DNA of 64,000 nt, taken from positions 558,001 to 622,000 of the forward strand of contig VTFK01000009.1 in assembly GCA_009617715.1 (NCBI GenBank), given 5' to 3'. The position numbers and the translations under genes are program-made. Below are positions 35,708 through 50,600 of the stretch, piece by piece. This DNA comes from Plectrocnemia conspersa (taxonomy: Eukaryota; Arthropoda; Insecta; Trichoptera; Polycentropodidae). Positions within the stretch are counted from its first letter, which is position 1; each line of letters starts with the position of its first letter. The notes under the pieces were generated by a model that was not told where the DNA came from, ran no database searches, and was given only the letters and a program-made list of their open reading frames with translations.

Positions 35708-36122
35708 TGAGGTTCGATGCATATCTATCCTAAGCAGGTATGCAACGCAGCATCCCAAAATATACATTCTATAGAATGACGACGTTACGATTTTTTTTAC
35801 TGTTTTTGATTCTACATATCGATATACAGTAAAAGTTAAATTATACATATATTTTATATCATCGACATTGTTCAAAGAACTGAGGACTGAATGTTACGTT
35901 TGACTTCCACCCTAATTGTAGAGTGTATACTATTTTAATCGCAAGATAACTGCTACACTGAATCACTTTATTACCACATTTCATTTAAAACTACGAATTT
36001 GATTCTCGCTTGAAATCAACGAGAATTCTGTCAAAAGTCTAGCCAAGGGTTGATACATATCTTACAGGTACCAAACACAACATTACCAGATTATATATTC
36101 TACAAAATGACGACATTAAAAT
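35708..36122 (+). repeat. Pair of about 80-base direct repeats
   Basis: 35708-35793 and 36048-36122 align: both have gcatatct/acatatct, then caggta, then a run ending in atacattctatagaatgacgac or a close variant. It appears to be an old local duplication or two copies of a small element. Confidence 0.6.
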
Positions 36123-39100
36123 TTATCGAATTAAAGCCCTTATTTACTAGAATAATATATGTTTTAGACAATAACAAAGAGTCTAGTTCCACTCTAAATC
36201 ATTAAAACCAGAGGATCGAGAATAGGAATGGATGTTTTGCTTTTCTAAAAACACTGATGAATTGCTGCAACTAACACTTTTCTCCCGATTTAATAAATAA
36301 GAGTCCAGATGATTTCGCATCTAGCGAATTAATTGACACTACACAAAAAATAAGCTGTTACTAAATAAAAAAATATCTAAAATGAGTTCTAAAATTATCA
36401 CTAAAAATAAATAACAGTGACCAGCTAAATGCTTATCTAGAATAATGAGGCTCTAAATAAATATTTACATGAATCAGGTTATTATAGCTCGAAAGAGGTG
36501 CTTCAGATTTAATCAAGAATTCATTTAAGTACTGGAACATGAACAATTACACTCAAGAATCAATACACGTGGCGTAGCATACCGATACGTCGACGTCAAC
36601 GGGCGAGTCCTGCCACCGATGTTGACAATTTGGTATTGGCACAAGATATCTCTAACAATGCATGGATTTACACATCTATATCCAAGAATCCATTAAAACA
36701 GAGCTCTTAAATTATAAATTTAAATTTAGTTTAAAAATATTAATATTGAGAACCTCTGAATTGTTTATCAGCCTGCTGAACGTGGGTCGCATCTGCGGTA
36801 TTTTAGTGATATGAGATGGGAAACTTTACAAAGGTGCCTGCATGCGTGCGGTGAGGCTTATTGCCCTCGCAGTTTGAGGGTCTGTGGTTTTCGCCCGCGG
36901 GAATTAATCAAAGTCCCCGAACTTTGTCTTTGAAGTGTTGGACAAACAAAAGTGTCGACGAGGGAAGAATAATTTATTTAATAAAACAACTTCGTGTCCG
37001 GCTTCCTGCGATTAAGGGTAGGAAATGTAATTTTCAGAGGGTTGATTTTATAACGCCGAGATTAAATTTTTATGTTTACGTTATAAAGCATATCTCATTT
37101 AAATAAAGAAAACATCAATCATCCCCTATGTACATTTGCTCAATATATTAACATTTTCTATGTATACAATTTAACTGAAGGTTGGAAAATTAACTGGTAG
37201 GTTGTTGAGGCAAAAGTCTTAATCTGGAGTGCCTTGACCTATTTAGACTTATGATTAAAATGTATATTATATTTATATATTTTTCATGATAATAATATAA
37301 ATAAAAACTGACCCAATTTATTAAAAGTAATTATTATTACTGCTGTTATATAACTTCTAGTCATAAATCTTTTACGATCTTTGAGTTAAAGTAGACTTTA
37401 TAAACTTATAATGCTGTATAATGTAATATTAATTGTCTTTAAAGAGATTGTCAAGCTTCACATGCTTTTTAAATATTAAATTCATTGCAATTACGAGTGA
37501 TTTTTATCTTGACCACATTAAAAATATATTTGAGTGTTAACAAAACTACACTTACACACGATAAAAAACAATATAGAATAATATACGATTCAGAGATTAA
37601 AACGCAAAGGTATAAGCAATCCTTTACGTCGATTAAAATCGTAATTTCTCTTCGGATAATATAATAAAACTTCAAGATAAGACTTTTTCTGATTTTTATG
37701 AGTTTCAAACTCAAGACGAATCCCAAGCGTTCTTTAAATAATTTACTGGCTATATTATGATTTTATCGAAAAGCTTAAGTACATTCCCTTTTGTTTGAAC
37801 AAAGTGAATATTAAATATATTCAAAAAACTTGTATTTACAAGCAAACATATATAAAACGCTACTTGCAAAGTCTTATTTTGAAGCTTTTGCATGTTAGTT
37901 TTTTTTTGTGTTGGGAATTGAAAGAGCGTATAAAGATTTTTCGGAAGTCGTCCTAGAAGAACCACTCGTGCTTAGTTATCTTTTTATATTCTTGGGTGGA
38001 TTTTTTCTTCTGGAAATGTTTGCGGATCACGCAAACTCACGAAAAATATATATCTAGAGAAAATTGCAGATTTATTGGGCTGGAAAATTATATATGTCTA
38101 TACGGAATAACTCAGAATTTGAGTATATATTTTTATATTATTATACAACGTATACGATACGCGAAAGCTTATTAGAATAGCCATTGGAAAAATATATTTC
38201 CCGATCCCGAAAAAAATATACAAATATATAATATATTGATTTACATACCGTAATAAAAGTTGATCGGTTTTCATAACTAAATTGTAGTTTCGGTAACTTT
38301 ATGGATGAAATATTGTATTTATTGGGATTTATGATTTTATATTTTAAAATTTCATTACATTACTTAATCAATATTAAAATCTTATAAATTTAATTTCATT
38401 TAATAAATATATTATTATAATATAACTAAATAATCAAATATGTATTTTTCCCTAATACCATGTATGTTTGTTGAAACAACAATAACAATTTTACTGTTAT
38501 ATGTTTATTTTATTAGTTACAATTATACATTAATTCGGCACACAAATTAAAAAAAGCTAGTTATTATCTGTCTTTTATAAAACAGGTTGTTAATTGTTAT
38601 TAAAGATTTTATTAATAAACAATTTTTTGAAAAATTATAAATTATAATTTATATAAAAATAACGCACATAATTTGTATGATGGGTAAATTCAACTGTAAC
38701 AAAAAAATATACATGTTATAAAAATAATAATAACTAATTTAGATTAGCAAATAATTTTATATATAAATCGTGTTATTGTATTTTTATGAAGTTATAATCA
38801 AATCTTATTAATAGGTATATATTTTTTTAATATATTATATTAGTCTATAAATTTTGATAAAGATACTAGATTTTTTATTTTTAAGCTTGTACAACATTAA
38901 AAATCCTAATCATTTTAATAAAATATTTTCAATTACGTGGTTATTTCATATTATATATTTCAGAGTTCAAAAAAAAGTTTCATCACGATTTTTGAGTGAA
39001 GGAAGGTAACCAAAAAATTTTTCAACATTCATTTTTTGAAAATAGTTAACTTCGGACTGTTAAGTAGTAAACACGTTTTTTTTTTTAAGGTTAAAGTTGA

Positions 39101-39149
39101 TATTTGTTTAATGACAAGAAAAGTATATTTTTATCTGATTAGGGACACT

Positions 39150-39610
39150 TGGGAAAATATGTCTTTTAGAAAAATATTTGTAGAGCTGCATATCGTATGA
39201 ATTTCATATAAAAAGAAAAGCATCAGCTGTTAAAAAAATCATTTGTGAAATTTATGGCGATATAATGAATATCAGAAAATGCAAGAGATGGTTTTGAATG
39301 CTAATTCTGTGTGTTTTTGATTTTAAAGATGAGCCTTGAAGTGGACCACGCAACTCGGAAGATGAAATAGCCATTCAATCTGAAATAGAAGCATATTTAA
39401 CGGTAACCATCAAATAATTATGAAAAAAAGGACGGTACTGTGGTCCACTGACCAAAAATGTTAAAAAAATATTGCCAAGAGTTGAAGAGAAGGAGCTTTG
39501 GGTTACCTATGAACTGTTGAATAACTACAGAACAACGAGCATCAACACAATTAATCTTTTGTGGAAAAATAATAATGACAGTTTTTTCTTAAAATCAGAG
39601 CACTTGAAAC
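39150..39610 (+). mobile_element. Mariner transposase relic (N-terminal half)
   Basis: In one frame from 39241: ICEIYGD, then RKCKRWF, a stop, and at 39319 DFKDEP, a stop, SGPRN. This follows the mariner pattern of CEVYGE..., CQRWF, FDLEDEPRSGRP in order. Further on, weaker similarity to the VPHELTE segment appears near 39470-39530. In-frame stops and missing C-terminal catalytic sequence show it is dead. Confidence 0.75.
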
Positions 39611-42600
39611 AAAAAATGTGTTCTTAATAGAAAAAATAAAATATCTGTTAAGGCATATACATTTTTAATGTGTTGTTCTAATCACGTTAAAATAATTAAT
39701 TAATGAAATGTAGATCCCTTTAAAAATTTTTTTTTTAATAAATAAAATAATTACTTGGTTTACTAATTATGATGCATATATTATATTGAATTCGTTTTCT
39801 TTTTAATGTAATTGTTATTTTTATTATAGTAGTAATGTATTTTATTAAATATATTTTTTAATCATTTCGTGGTAATTAAGAAAAATAAAATTTTAGTCAT
39901 AATATATAAATTTTAAAGTCCACAGACAAGATTTAATTTTGTGATGAAACGAAAGTAAATGGAAAAAATGGCAAAGAAATATTTCAGAAAATCTTTTGTT
40001 TTGCGAGCTTAGTATTATTTTAATATATGAATTTATTAATCGTAATAGCACGTGAAAGGGCTCACTCGTCTCAATATATTGTTGACAGAAAAAATGTATA
40101 TCTACTATAAGTCAATGAAAAAGAAAAACAGAAACCTTATGAACTTAAAGCATCATAATTTTGAATGAAAATTTTTATAATTTTCTATTTATGAATCACC
40201 TAAATGTACAAGCAAAATTTGCTTTTTCTATATTTATAAAAGTTAAGAATAAAAATTTGTTACTACTTATAAATCTATAATATATAATAATTACTTAATC
40301 AAATAATTTATTCTGTGTAATTAGTATTAAAATTGCATTGGAGTATTAAAAAAAATCTGTTTACATCTGTTACTAGAGAGAGATCCATTAACCGATGGAT
40401 AAGAAGAGATCAAGACTCAAACGTTCATAAATCATTACCAGCAAATAATACCAATAAACTTAAATGACGTTTTTTTGTGTACAACCGTATTTTTTGGCAA
40501 TTTTGAAGTCTGCTGTTATATAAAATTGCAATTAAAATTATATAATTTTGCCTCAACTTGTTCCAAAAAAATATTAAAAATAAATTATTTCATTCATTCA
40601 ATTTGAAAAAAACTAAAATAAATCGGTCCTGCATTTCTCAGCGCTGATATACACACCGCGGAACACGCCCGTATCTCTCACTCACTCTCGTCATTCAACA
40701 CGGGGGCGAGCGAAAGGGAAAGTATCTCATCGTACGCGCCTGATACACACCCACTTCAATATAAATTATGGAATGTTGATTTATATCAATAAATATTTAC
40801 GCATACTTAAAAATATATGCACAATCACAAATAAATTGTCCTTGCTCCTGATAGCTATCGCTAAAAACATCTTTGTATCTGGATGTGGCATTATCGAGCG
40901 CTGACAGTGAAAAATAAGGGTCGCAATCACGACTTTCTAGAGCTAGTGTTGACAGCATCTTTTAAATTGCATATACGCTACATAGAGTAATAAATTGTAT
41001 CTTAAAAATCCTAGAAAAGGCACTCGGATACTAAAACGGATATTATTCTCTTCTAGCTCTTGAATATAGCGATTATTTTGTTATTTAACGTCACACCAAA
41101 CCAACAATTTGATCAGTCACACAACACACGACAGCGAAACGCTTCAGGCACGTGACGTGACACACTGACACACACGCGCGCGTGTCAAAATAGGAACAGA
41201 CTCAAAATCGAATTACGCGCGTGTAAACTTTGCGAATTCAATTACACCAGACTAATTCTTTCGTTGTAACCAAATTCGCCTGCGACCGACGTTGACGTAT
41301 ACGTATATATATGAATTTACGACGCAAATATTTTGGATTGAACTCATCCCATTCACAGCATAAACAAATTAATGTCAGAAAAAATAATGGCACGATGTGA
41401 TAAGCGGAAAAGCTGCGAAGAATCTTCTATAGAAGTGGAAGCACGGGATTAAGCGATTATGATCGTTCGATTTAACAATGTACCACATCATTAAGTTATG
41501 TTTTAAACGAGTGGATAAGATACTAACTGTAAAATATATAATAATAAATACAGAAACAAATGTTTTCCGAATACATTTTATAATTTTATATCATAAAACC
41601 TCATTTAGTAAACGCTGCTTTAAATTTTCAATTTATTTTGAAATGCATCCGTCCCGGATAAGGCAATTATAATTAATACAATGCAGCGGATGGCGTAGTA
41701 TATATTACGGCATGGAATGAGCTTTCGTAGAAGTAAAACCGAGCTGAGAGCCAGCCGGAAATTTGTGTAAATCGAGTCAAGTCTCGGGCGTCATCCGGGA
41801 AATTCGATTCCCGGAATATCCCGGTTATACATAAGTGAGTGTCCAAACAATATGTCTTGGCACCGATATGAACGGCTCTTTCAAAATTAAACATCGCCTC
41901 GGCCCGACGTAATTGAAGTGTACACAAAGTAAATTTAGAAAAAAAGCGAAGCGACGTAGACTATTAACGAATACTGGGCAGTGCAAATTTATTTTTTATA
42001 ACTAGAACTTTATTCGAGCTCTAATAACTTACATAATAACTACCATACATAACACGGACCTTTATAGAAATATCTCAATGTAAGATATGTTCAGCAATGA
42101 CTGATCTAAGTAATAAGTATTATCCAATCGAGCGTTAAAGATGTTTCCATAAACTTGAAATATCACATAGATGAATGAATAGACTTAGTTTAAAGTGGAG
42201 TTTTGCCCTCTGAAAAAGATCGGGATTCTAAAAATCGGGAAAATAGATTGTGTACATTACACAAAAACGACCACCGAAGAAAGTATATATTTTTACACCC
42301 AGAAGAGAATTGTTCAAGAAAAAAGTAAGGTTGTGTGAGTGGTTGGTATAATTCAATATGAAAAGCTTTTACTACTTCAGTGAGAACTACCGAATTTAAC
42401 GTAATCATAATAATTAGATTTATTTTTAATGGGCTGTAGGACATTGCTTCAGGGGTAAAAAAACTTTTTTCTAAACGAACATATTTTTTTATTATTATAA
42501 TATAATAGTATTATTTATCGATATTTGTGCTGTTAAAAAATAATCATTATTATTATTAAAATATATTATTATTAAAAAAACTACTTTTGAAACAAATGAT

Positions 42601-45279
42601 ATTTATTTTGCTCATACGAAGTTTGAACGTCACTGTTAAGAACATTATGGTTTTGGTAAATTATTTACGACCTTGATGTATTAAAAAAAATAAAGTAGTG
42701 AAACTACCGCGACTAAAACATATGTTTACTTTTTTACAGCTACGAATGTTTTGAACAGCTGTAATTTTGAAAGAAGATAGCGAATCAAGAGATTTATAAC
42801 GTACAAGTTTGCTCGTACATTATTTCAGGATAACTTTTATATAAGCAATTTGAATAACATTGATTTTCGAGCTTGTAAAGTTGAGTCCATTTGACGCATA
42901 AGTTATTTTAAATAGATAATCACTGTCTGTAGCAATATGTAACGAGCACTAGTTTCTTTTGTAGATCAACTAATTTTTTAGTCCTAATTTAAATATAATA
43001 AGAAAATAAAAAATGACACATAATAATATTCATATGCAATAAAAAATAAAAGTGAAATTGGACGGTAGAAAAAAAGGATCGTCTCGGTCGATTCGGTGTA
43101 GCTTCACTTGGTGCGAGTTCAATTTTAAAATGTATAAAGAAAAAAATTATTACGCCAGTGTCTTAACTTAAATATCACTAAGAATTGTAGAATAATAAAT
43201 TGTATGACTACGTAACAGTAGATCCGAAATTTGTATAATATATAATAAACCCATAAGAATAGGCAAAAGTCCTTCTATACTTAGAATCTTTGATCACCTG
43301 ATTAATGTCTATGATTTGGAATGAAACCAGACTTTTTTGTGTAATACAAATCTTATTACACTACTGTGAATCGTCTAATCTATATTTTTTTTACACTGCG
43401 TAGGGGTAGATTCAAAACCGCTAAAAACATCATCGATTGCATTCCGGGAATGCTTGGTATATGTATGCACCGTATTTACATTTTTGTACTAACCTTTTAG
43501 TGTATTTGTTTAGAAAGGTTGCAAGTGCTTTACAAAAGCTTATGAAAGAAAATGAACGCAAATTAGTAACGGAATATTTTTTGTTTAAGCAGACAACAAA
43601 CAAAATATATTTAAATGAAATAATAAAAACACAAATCAATTAGTTTTATGAGACTGAACACACTGCACAGTGAACGCGAGGGTTTACAATTTTTTACAGA
43701 CATATATTCGCGCGTGCTAGAGCCGAGTCACAAGAAGAAAGTCATATACTTAGGACGAAAATACGATTGTGTGTTGTTTTTGTTTCTACCTGCGCTGCAA
43801 TAACGGTTACTATCAGGAAATTGCAGCGTATCAGCATACTTTGATCGATTACAATTTTAGACGTATGATATATTATTTAAAAAATGTAATTAAAAATATT
43901 TAAAAAAAATAAAATCACGGTTATACTTAAAAAATTTTCGTCCTGAATTAAGGATTAGAAAATCTCGTAAATTCACTGATTCAGATGTATATATAATAAT
44001 ATTATTGCAAAAACTCAAAAGTTACACTTTTATTGACCGTTAATATAAAATACACTCACTTGCTATGGACGAGTATTGCAATTATCTAACGATAATATCA
44101 TCCCTTACAACCACTTTTAAAAACAAATAGTCTATTGTATAGTAAATTTGATTTATCGTAACACGAGCAATTATTACATTTAACTGGATTATATAATATC
44201 ATATAACATCATAACTCATTACTAATAATTAAACTTAGCACGTATGACTAATGAGTATTGTAACTCTCAATACTGCGAGTATTAATTTATTATATTGTGT
44301 GCAGTGTATAACATTTTGCGGTAATTTGTATAATTATTCCATGGCAATTTATTATCATAATCTTTGATTCGTGACAAAAATGCAGAACTATTTATTTTAT
44401 GCGATAATAAAATTATAAAAAATATATATATAAATATACTGTTGCACTAAAATATGACTTAATCTTAAGAAGGTAATCACAAACACGTGTGTGAAACTTT
44501 TATAAACATATAAAAAAAATCGTACATTGCTGAACTTGAATAAAAATACAACAAGTAAAAATGTATTTAATAATTATTTATAGACACACAGAAGAGACTT
44601 TATATTAAATAATATCGGAATGGTTAATCCATGTCGTTTAATTTATATTCATTTAGCTGGTATATTGTCAATTAAAATAAATCTGACAGATTTTTTACAA
44701 CGGTTTTCCGTTGACAGATTCGAATGCAAATTCATAGTCGGTTCAGATTTTTTGCGTTGCCTCTTTTATAACGTTTCGTTCGCAATATGGAAATGTCGAC
44801 GTTGCGGATGTTTGCGGTTTCCATCGACAATTCAATGTTAGTATGCAAAATAAAATTGAAAAAGAACATAATAGAATGTCGTTTCATATCGACGGCAGTA
44901 AAATATGATAAAAGAAAAATTGGCGATATTTGAGAAATTCCATAATGAACGTATTTATACACAAAGTGAACTATAACAAAAAATCATAACAGTTTACGTA
45001 ATTTTATACCATTTTTTAATACTATGAGCAAATGTTTTTATGCGAATATAAACGGTTATGGTGTTTGCTTTAATCTGTTCATAAAATATAATATTATGTT
45101 TGGCTGATTTCTAAATTAATCGTTAAACTTTTATGATGTTTATAAATCACGTGTATACTGAGAATAAGTTTCATGTAAAGTTTAGACTGACATGTTAGTT
45201 ATTATTATCTTTTTAACACAGCATAAAATAATGTTTTTTATATCCTCATTATATACACTTGTGTATGTATATAATAAAT

Positions 45280-46020
45280 AATTGCTGATTTCAATGGAGA
45301 AGTCGGAAACAACAGGATTCTTCAAACTAGGAAATGAAAGAGGAGAGTGGCTAATTCAATTTTGTCACGAGAAAGATTTACTCATCTCTAATACCTCATT
45401 TAAATTGCAAAGCTAATATTATGCGTAACCAAATTGATTTTATATTATTTAATAAGAGATTTGAAAACATAATTAAATCAGCAAAAACTATTTCCGGTGC
45501 AGATGCAGCTTCTAATTACATTCAATCTTCTTGTTGCTAATATAAAACAAGTATAGAAAAACTAATAACTAAAACAAAATCAGACTAACAATTTGCAAAT
45601 TACTTAAATCGAAATTTCAATCAAAATTTTAAACAAAATTTCAATGACCAACAAATAGGGTTGAACATAGAAGAATAAATAAATTCGAAATGCGAAACAT
45701 CGATGATGGAGAAAATATTACAACTAATGAATGATCTTAGGAAAATAAAAGACACGAATCAGATTAAATACAATAATTTTCATCTTCTTAAAAAAATGAA
45801 AGTAGCTAAAGAAGATTGTATAAATAAAAAAATGCGTAATGGAAAATTTGTAATAAAAACACGACGAATATATTTAACATTAAAAATAAAAAAAACACGA
45901 AGACAAAGAGAAAAATATTACTTAGCTTGAGTGAAAAAAGATAAATGGAATAAGTACATAAAATCATTATTTGAGCACCATTATTTGACCGCACATCTTA
46001 TAGTGATAAAAAAGTCAAAA
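45280..46020 (+). mobile_element. LINE relic (endonuclease end and linker, RTE/craniofacial-2-like type)
   Basis: The translation shows NERGEWLIQFCHEKDLLISN, then after a gap MRNQIDFILFNKRFENIIKS. These are the hallmark words of the endonuclease domain of RTE-like and related insect LINEs (NERGE.L..FC....L.IANT and RNQIDYIL). The following MMEKILQLMNDLRKIKDTNQ segment fits the linker before reverse transcriptase. The reverse-transcriptase core is not visible. Frames are interrupted, so this is a 5'- and 3'-truncated remnant. Confidence 0.8.
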
Positions 46021-49000
46021 AACTATATGTCAACCGGACCTTGGATAATCTTTATATCAGTAAGTGATATAAAGACAATCCCATGACTTCAAACATTATG
46101 TCTATATTATTATATTGTTAAAAAAAAGTATAGTTACCATAGAAGTTATATTAATTTACGACAATGCGCTAACTTTTAAAGCATCGCTGCAACTGAAGCC
46201 CTAAATACCTATAGTTTCCAAGAAATTTATAATTCAACCTACGGCCCTAATTTTGCTTTGAGCTATTATTAACTATTTTATAAGGAAAAAAACCTTACAA
46301 GACTCTCTATTTAGAAATTATTAAACAATTTTTTAGTAGGTTGATATTTTTAATGTACGTAAAATCATTTTTGTTTAGTGGAAAAAAATATGAAAAATAC
46401 TTAAAAATAGTTTTTAATAACCGATAATACTATAGATATATATATGTAGTATATAAAAATACATTTTTATCGATATTTTTATTGACATTCATAGCACAAT
46501 TAAAATGAGCACAGGAGCTTATAAAAAATATATATGCTCTGATATAAAATCATTTATTAAAAAAAAAATCTAAAAGGTTACACATTTTATCACTAAAATA
46601 AATACTAGACTATCTAAGTTTTTATTAATACAAGATCATAAAAGTTTATAATAAAATCTTGTGGATTGCTTAGAAGCACTGATACCATTATTCTAGTAAA
46701 ATATTTTATTTACATTATAAAGCAATATGTTTACATAAGAAACTACAAAATACCTAATGTTTGATACAACTAATAGACAAATATCTTAGCAAATAAATAT
46801 TATTATATAACTATAGTTTTCATTCTCTATAAAATTATTCACAATTATATTTACTTAATACCTTAATCATTCATTATTAGTAATACAAGAATATATTTAA
46901 TTTTATTTATTAATTCTATTGTATTTAAAAAAATATAAAATATTTAAATATTCCATTAAATTGCTCAAATAAAAAAATCCTCAACTGTCGAGGTATTATT
47001 ATTTTAAGACATATTTGTCTGCAAACGTTAAAAAATGTATTTTTAACGTACACTTAAATATTCCACGAAGCTACTTGTTCTGGTTAAGCTCAAAAGAAAG
47101 TCACATTGAGACTTTCTAACGAATTAAATTTTTCAGAAATATCGAATTACCTTACCCTAGCAGACGGTGCCCCTTAATTAATGTGAGCCTAGAGCTCTGG
47201 GTTAAGGATACTAATGGGAATTTATGTATACAACTCAGATGCGATCTCATAATACCATTATAAACCTTTAAAATAAAAAAAAGGTTACATTAATAAATCG
47301 AATGTATGTTCTATTATTTAATAATCTGGCGTGTAATATCAACTTTAATAAAATACAAAAGTACTAAGCTATTTTATATAGAATTTCAGTGAATATAAAA
47401 GTGTTCTTTAGAAGAAAAACTTTACATAGGATCAGTTTATTATTACTTTTGTCGATAGACTTTTGAAAAGTAATAAAATATAAAATACTATCAAACAATT
47501 TAGGTTTATCAACTAAAACACTTACTATTTTCAATTGGAAGGATTAACGCACTTTATAATCAAAAAAGAGCCAAAAGGTTTTAACCGTTAAAGAAAAAAA
47601 AATTTTTTGTTCAAAATTAAACACAGTGGTAGATCACTTAATAAATTAAAATACGCGCCATTAATCGTATGGGAATACATATTTATCGTCTAGACTCAAG
47701 AGAATAACGCGCGCAACCGTTTGCAATGAACATTATCAACCAACGGCAATTTATTTCAAAGAAATTCCCCACCCTTGTATAATTGCTCATCCCACCGAAA
47801 AGGGCGGACCACAAAATTTAACAGTCTGCCAGTAATTACTTTCCCTCTCAGACAGTTCGTCTGAGGATTTCTCCTTCTACACTTCGTCTGACACATGCTT
47901 GAACATTCACACCGGAGTCAAAGGAACCGGAACTTCAAGAGAGCTTCAATTTGGACCGCAATCAAGAAGGTGTCAATATTAAAAAAAATCTACTTTATAC
48001 TTCATATGCGAGTGGTCGATAAATTTTCGTCTCGGGGTATAAAGTATGCATGAATGTATTGTGCCAGTGGGCCATAAATAGGTCTGAATGGCTATCAGAT
48101 ATCGATCGATGCCGGCTAATTTCGTGAATCGCTATGTCACGTGATCGATTGCTGTACGAGCGATTATTAACGGCTTTCCAAAGCTCGCGTCACGCGACGT
48201 TAACGATGTTTTAAAGAGTTAAGATATGCGTAGCTATGGTTTTGAAAGTGGTGTTTTAAGTAAATTTGATATCATTTTAAAGCTAGACATACGGCGTAGT
48301 GCAAATTAACAATTTACGCATAAAAATGATGATTTAATGGTATAACATAAAAATCAACACACTTAGGTCGGTAACATAAAATTTAATTCTGCAATTAAAT
48401 AAATCTCGTAAAACACTTTTAGAAGCAAGACGAAAAACACGAAGTACTGCTCAAGGACTAGAACAAGAATATATTCCATATGTAAGAAGAGCGATTTTCT
48501 ACTGTCGGGAAACTGTCAAAAAAGTATGCTAAAACAGTTAATCTTTTATTGAACAAATTTAATATTCAGTTTTTATTATAAATTTAATTTATTGTATTAT
48601 ATTTAAAGCAAATGTCCATAGGTAATTCCAAAGTATTGTCCAATTCTCGTCTGACAAATCTTATATTATTTTGACAGATAGTGGTAACTTTGGTGAAAAT
48701 TAATAAAGGCCAGCGGAAATGGCCTGAAGCATAAAATCACGTTAAAGACAAATTTGAACAAAAATACCGATCCGTTCGTTTTGCACACGGACAGCAGACA
48801 GATGGCGGACAGACAAATCTGTGTCTTTTGTCAGCCAGGCATCCGCGACGGACAGATCCGCGCGTGTATGGCTAGCTTTTAGCACAATGACAAACTATAC
48901 ACAATATTTACGTGAATTTAAATGAATTTAAAAAACACCTTCGTGCATTAAGAAATAAATTTTATTTTCTGTTTATGTTATATATTATATGTATGTTTAG

Positions 49001-49376
49001 TTAAAATTTGTTTGATGTGAAAATAAGCTACTAAGCTAAATAAATTAATAAAAAAAAACATGACCATTCCATGTACAATATAAAGTATGATAACACATAC
49101 TATAAAATAATTAATTAATTTATTTAATTAGCGAATAAGAAATCAATTCTAGACAAATTAATAAAACTAAATGATTTTTACTTAAATAAAATCATAACAA
49201 TAACATTTAATTAATTTAAATTATTTATTTTATTAATTATTAAATGGGATTATATTTAGCATGACATAGATGCCTTTGGGGTTCTAAGGGTTAAACGAAA
49301 ATTATTATTGAACCAAATTTGATATTACCAAAATATTCAAATGGCATAAAAACCATGATCAGTATCCATTTTGCTA

Positions 49377-49396
49377 TTAGGTTAGGTTAGGTTAGG
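49377..49396 (+). repeat. Four TTAGG units
   Basis: Exactly four perfect TTAGG repeats followed by a further G. TTAGG is the ancestral insect telomere repeat; here it is a short internal tract, perhaps from double-strand break repair. Confidence 0.9.
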
Positions 49397-49989
49397 GTAC
49401 TTATTATGAAGTAAAATTAGTTTCAATGTCAAGCATTAGCATAAACTCAAACGATTTGCATTCTCAAATGCCACAAACTGATCGTGCGTTAAGCTTCTTG
49501 GGAAAATGTGACCCTGGAGTCGCGTGTCCGTCCCGGGGATTTCCGCCGCACTTCCGGCGGCCGCGTGACGTTTCGGGTCACTGAATCGATATCCGGTCTA
49601 GTTAGCGCATGCAACAACCCCGTTCGCTGTTGCACGCTGCAACAACCCCCAGAGTTGATGACGTCAAATGCAGATGTTAAAGCTACACGCGTGTGGAGCG
49701 ACGCCACATGTTAGAATGCGGAAAATCCAGGCTGAAAATGATTTTTTGTATCGATAAGAAGTTCCAGTATTTATTTTATAAACATATAAAATTTATATCG
49801 TGTCATCTAGTTAATATAATATAATAATGGGAGCTACTGCGAGATGGCCAATTTTACAATCCTGGCCATTACCATAATTTTTATGTGTTTTATTTAATTC
49901 TTAAGTTTTATACCTCTAAAAAAACAACCCTTAGTAATAAATATGAGCGTTTTTGTATCAACCTTTGAATTCATAGCTCTATAAATTTG

Positions 49990-50600
49990 GGCTCTTTTTA
50001 ATATTTAAAGGAAACCAAACTCTACAAGGAATATCAGCAGCTCAAGCTAATGGATTTTCTCAAGAAAATGCTTATCGTTTTTCGATATTTTTGAATCAAA
50101 AATGGATAAAATTAAATAATCATCTCACGTGGATGAAATTAAAATTCCTTCTCTTATTGTGTGGCAGAGTATTTAGAGGTTGAAGTATTTCATGAATTTT
50201 ACAAAAGCCTTCAGAAGTTTTAGACGGGCATTATTTGCACACGAGAAACATAGATGTTATTGAATTGTCTCGACACAACCATGTACAAATAATTTGTTTG
50301 CTACCACACTCGACTCATAGAATTTAACCTTCATATGTTGCCTGTCTCGTCCGAAGAGAATATTAATCGGTACATTTAAAATGTATCGTCGGTAACTTTA
50401 ACTACTAATTTGGAACCACAGCTAGGGTGCTCTAATCAAAGTTCAACTAACCGTCAAGTGATATTACCAACTCATTTAAGTCCTTTGAAAAGTCAGAAGC
50501 TGGGTCAGCAAATTTAATAACTTTTCACCATATAAAAAACAATTTAAAGAATCGCTTTAAAAATAGTAAAACGAAAAATTAGCAAAGGAAAAAGACTAAA
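49990..50600 (+). mobile_element. Pogo/tigger-like DDE transposase relic
   Basis: The strongest part is about 50221-50330, where the translation reads LDGHYLHTRNIDVIELSRHN then HVQIICLLPHSTH. This matches the second catalytic Asp block of pogo-type DDE_1 transposases (LDGHSSHT...LPPHSTH..QPLD). After it the reading frame degenerates and the QPLD motif is gone. Flanking sequence gives only weak similarity. Inactive. Confidence 0.75.

Larger units (their letters stand above)
26999..39000. other. First part of a 25.6-kb intron (or 5' flank): repeats and GC-richer islands
   Basis: No convincing exon was seen. GC-richer blocks at about 28970-29230, 29790-29960, 30690-30860, 32760-33180, 33700-34020 and 36560-36970 stand out from the AT-rich background but have broken frames; conserved regulatory DNA or old elements are both possible. 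The stretch also holds the stem-loop cluster at 32092-32253, a TATG simple repeat (30869-30897) and the paired repeats at 34737-35665 and 35708-36122. Confidence 0.6.

Noticed and set aside
41673..41927. Minus-strand 84-codon open frame in a GC-richer block
   Set aside because: Ends look arbitrary and no motif is present. Conserved non-coding DNA is as likely.
49489..49714. Overlapping open frames on both strands in a GC-rich block
   Set aside because: Neither translation has a recognisable domain or splice context. High GC removes stop codons by chance in both strands.
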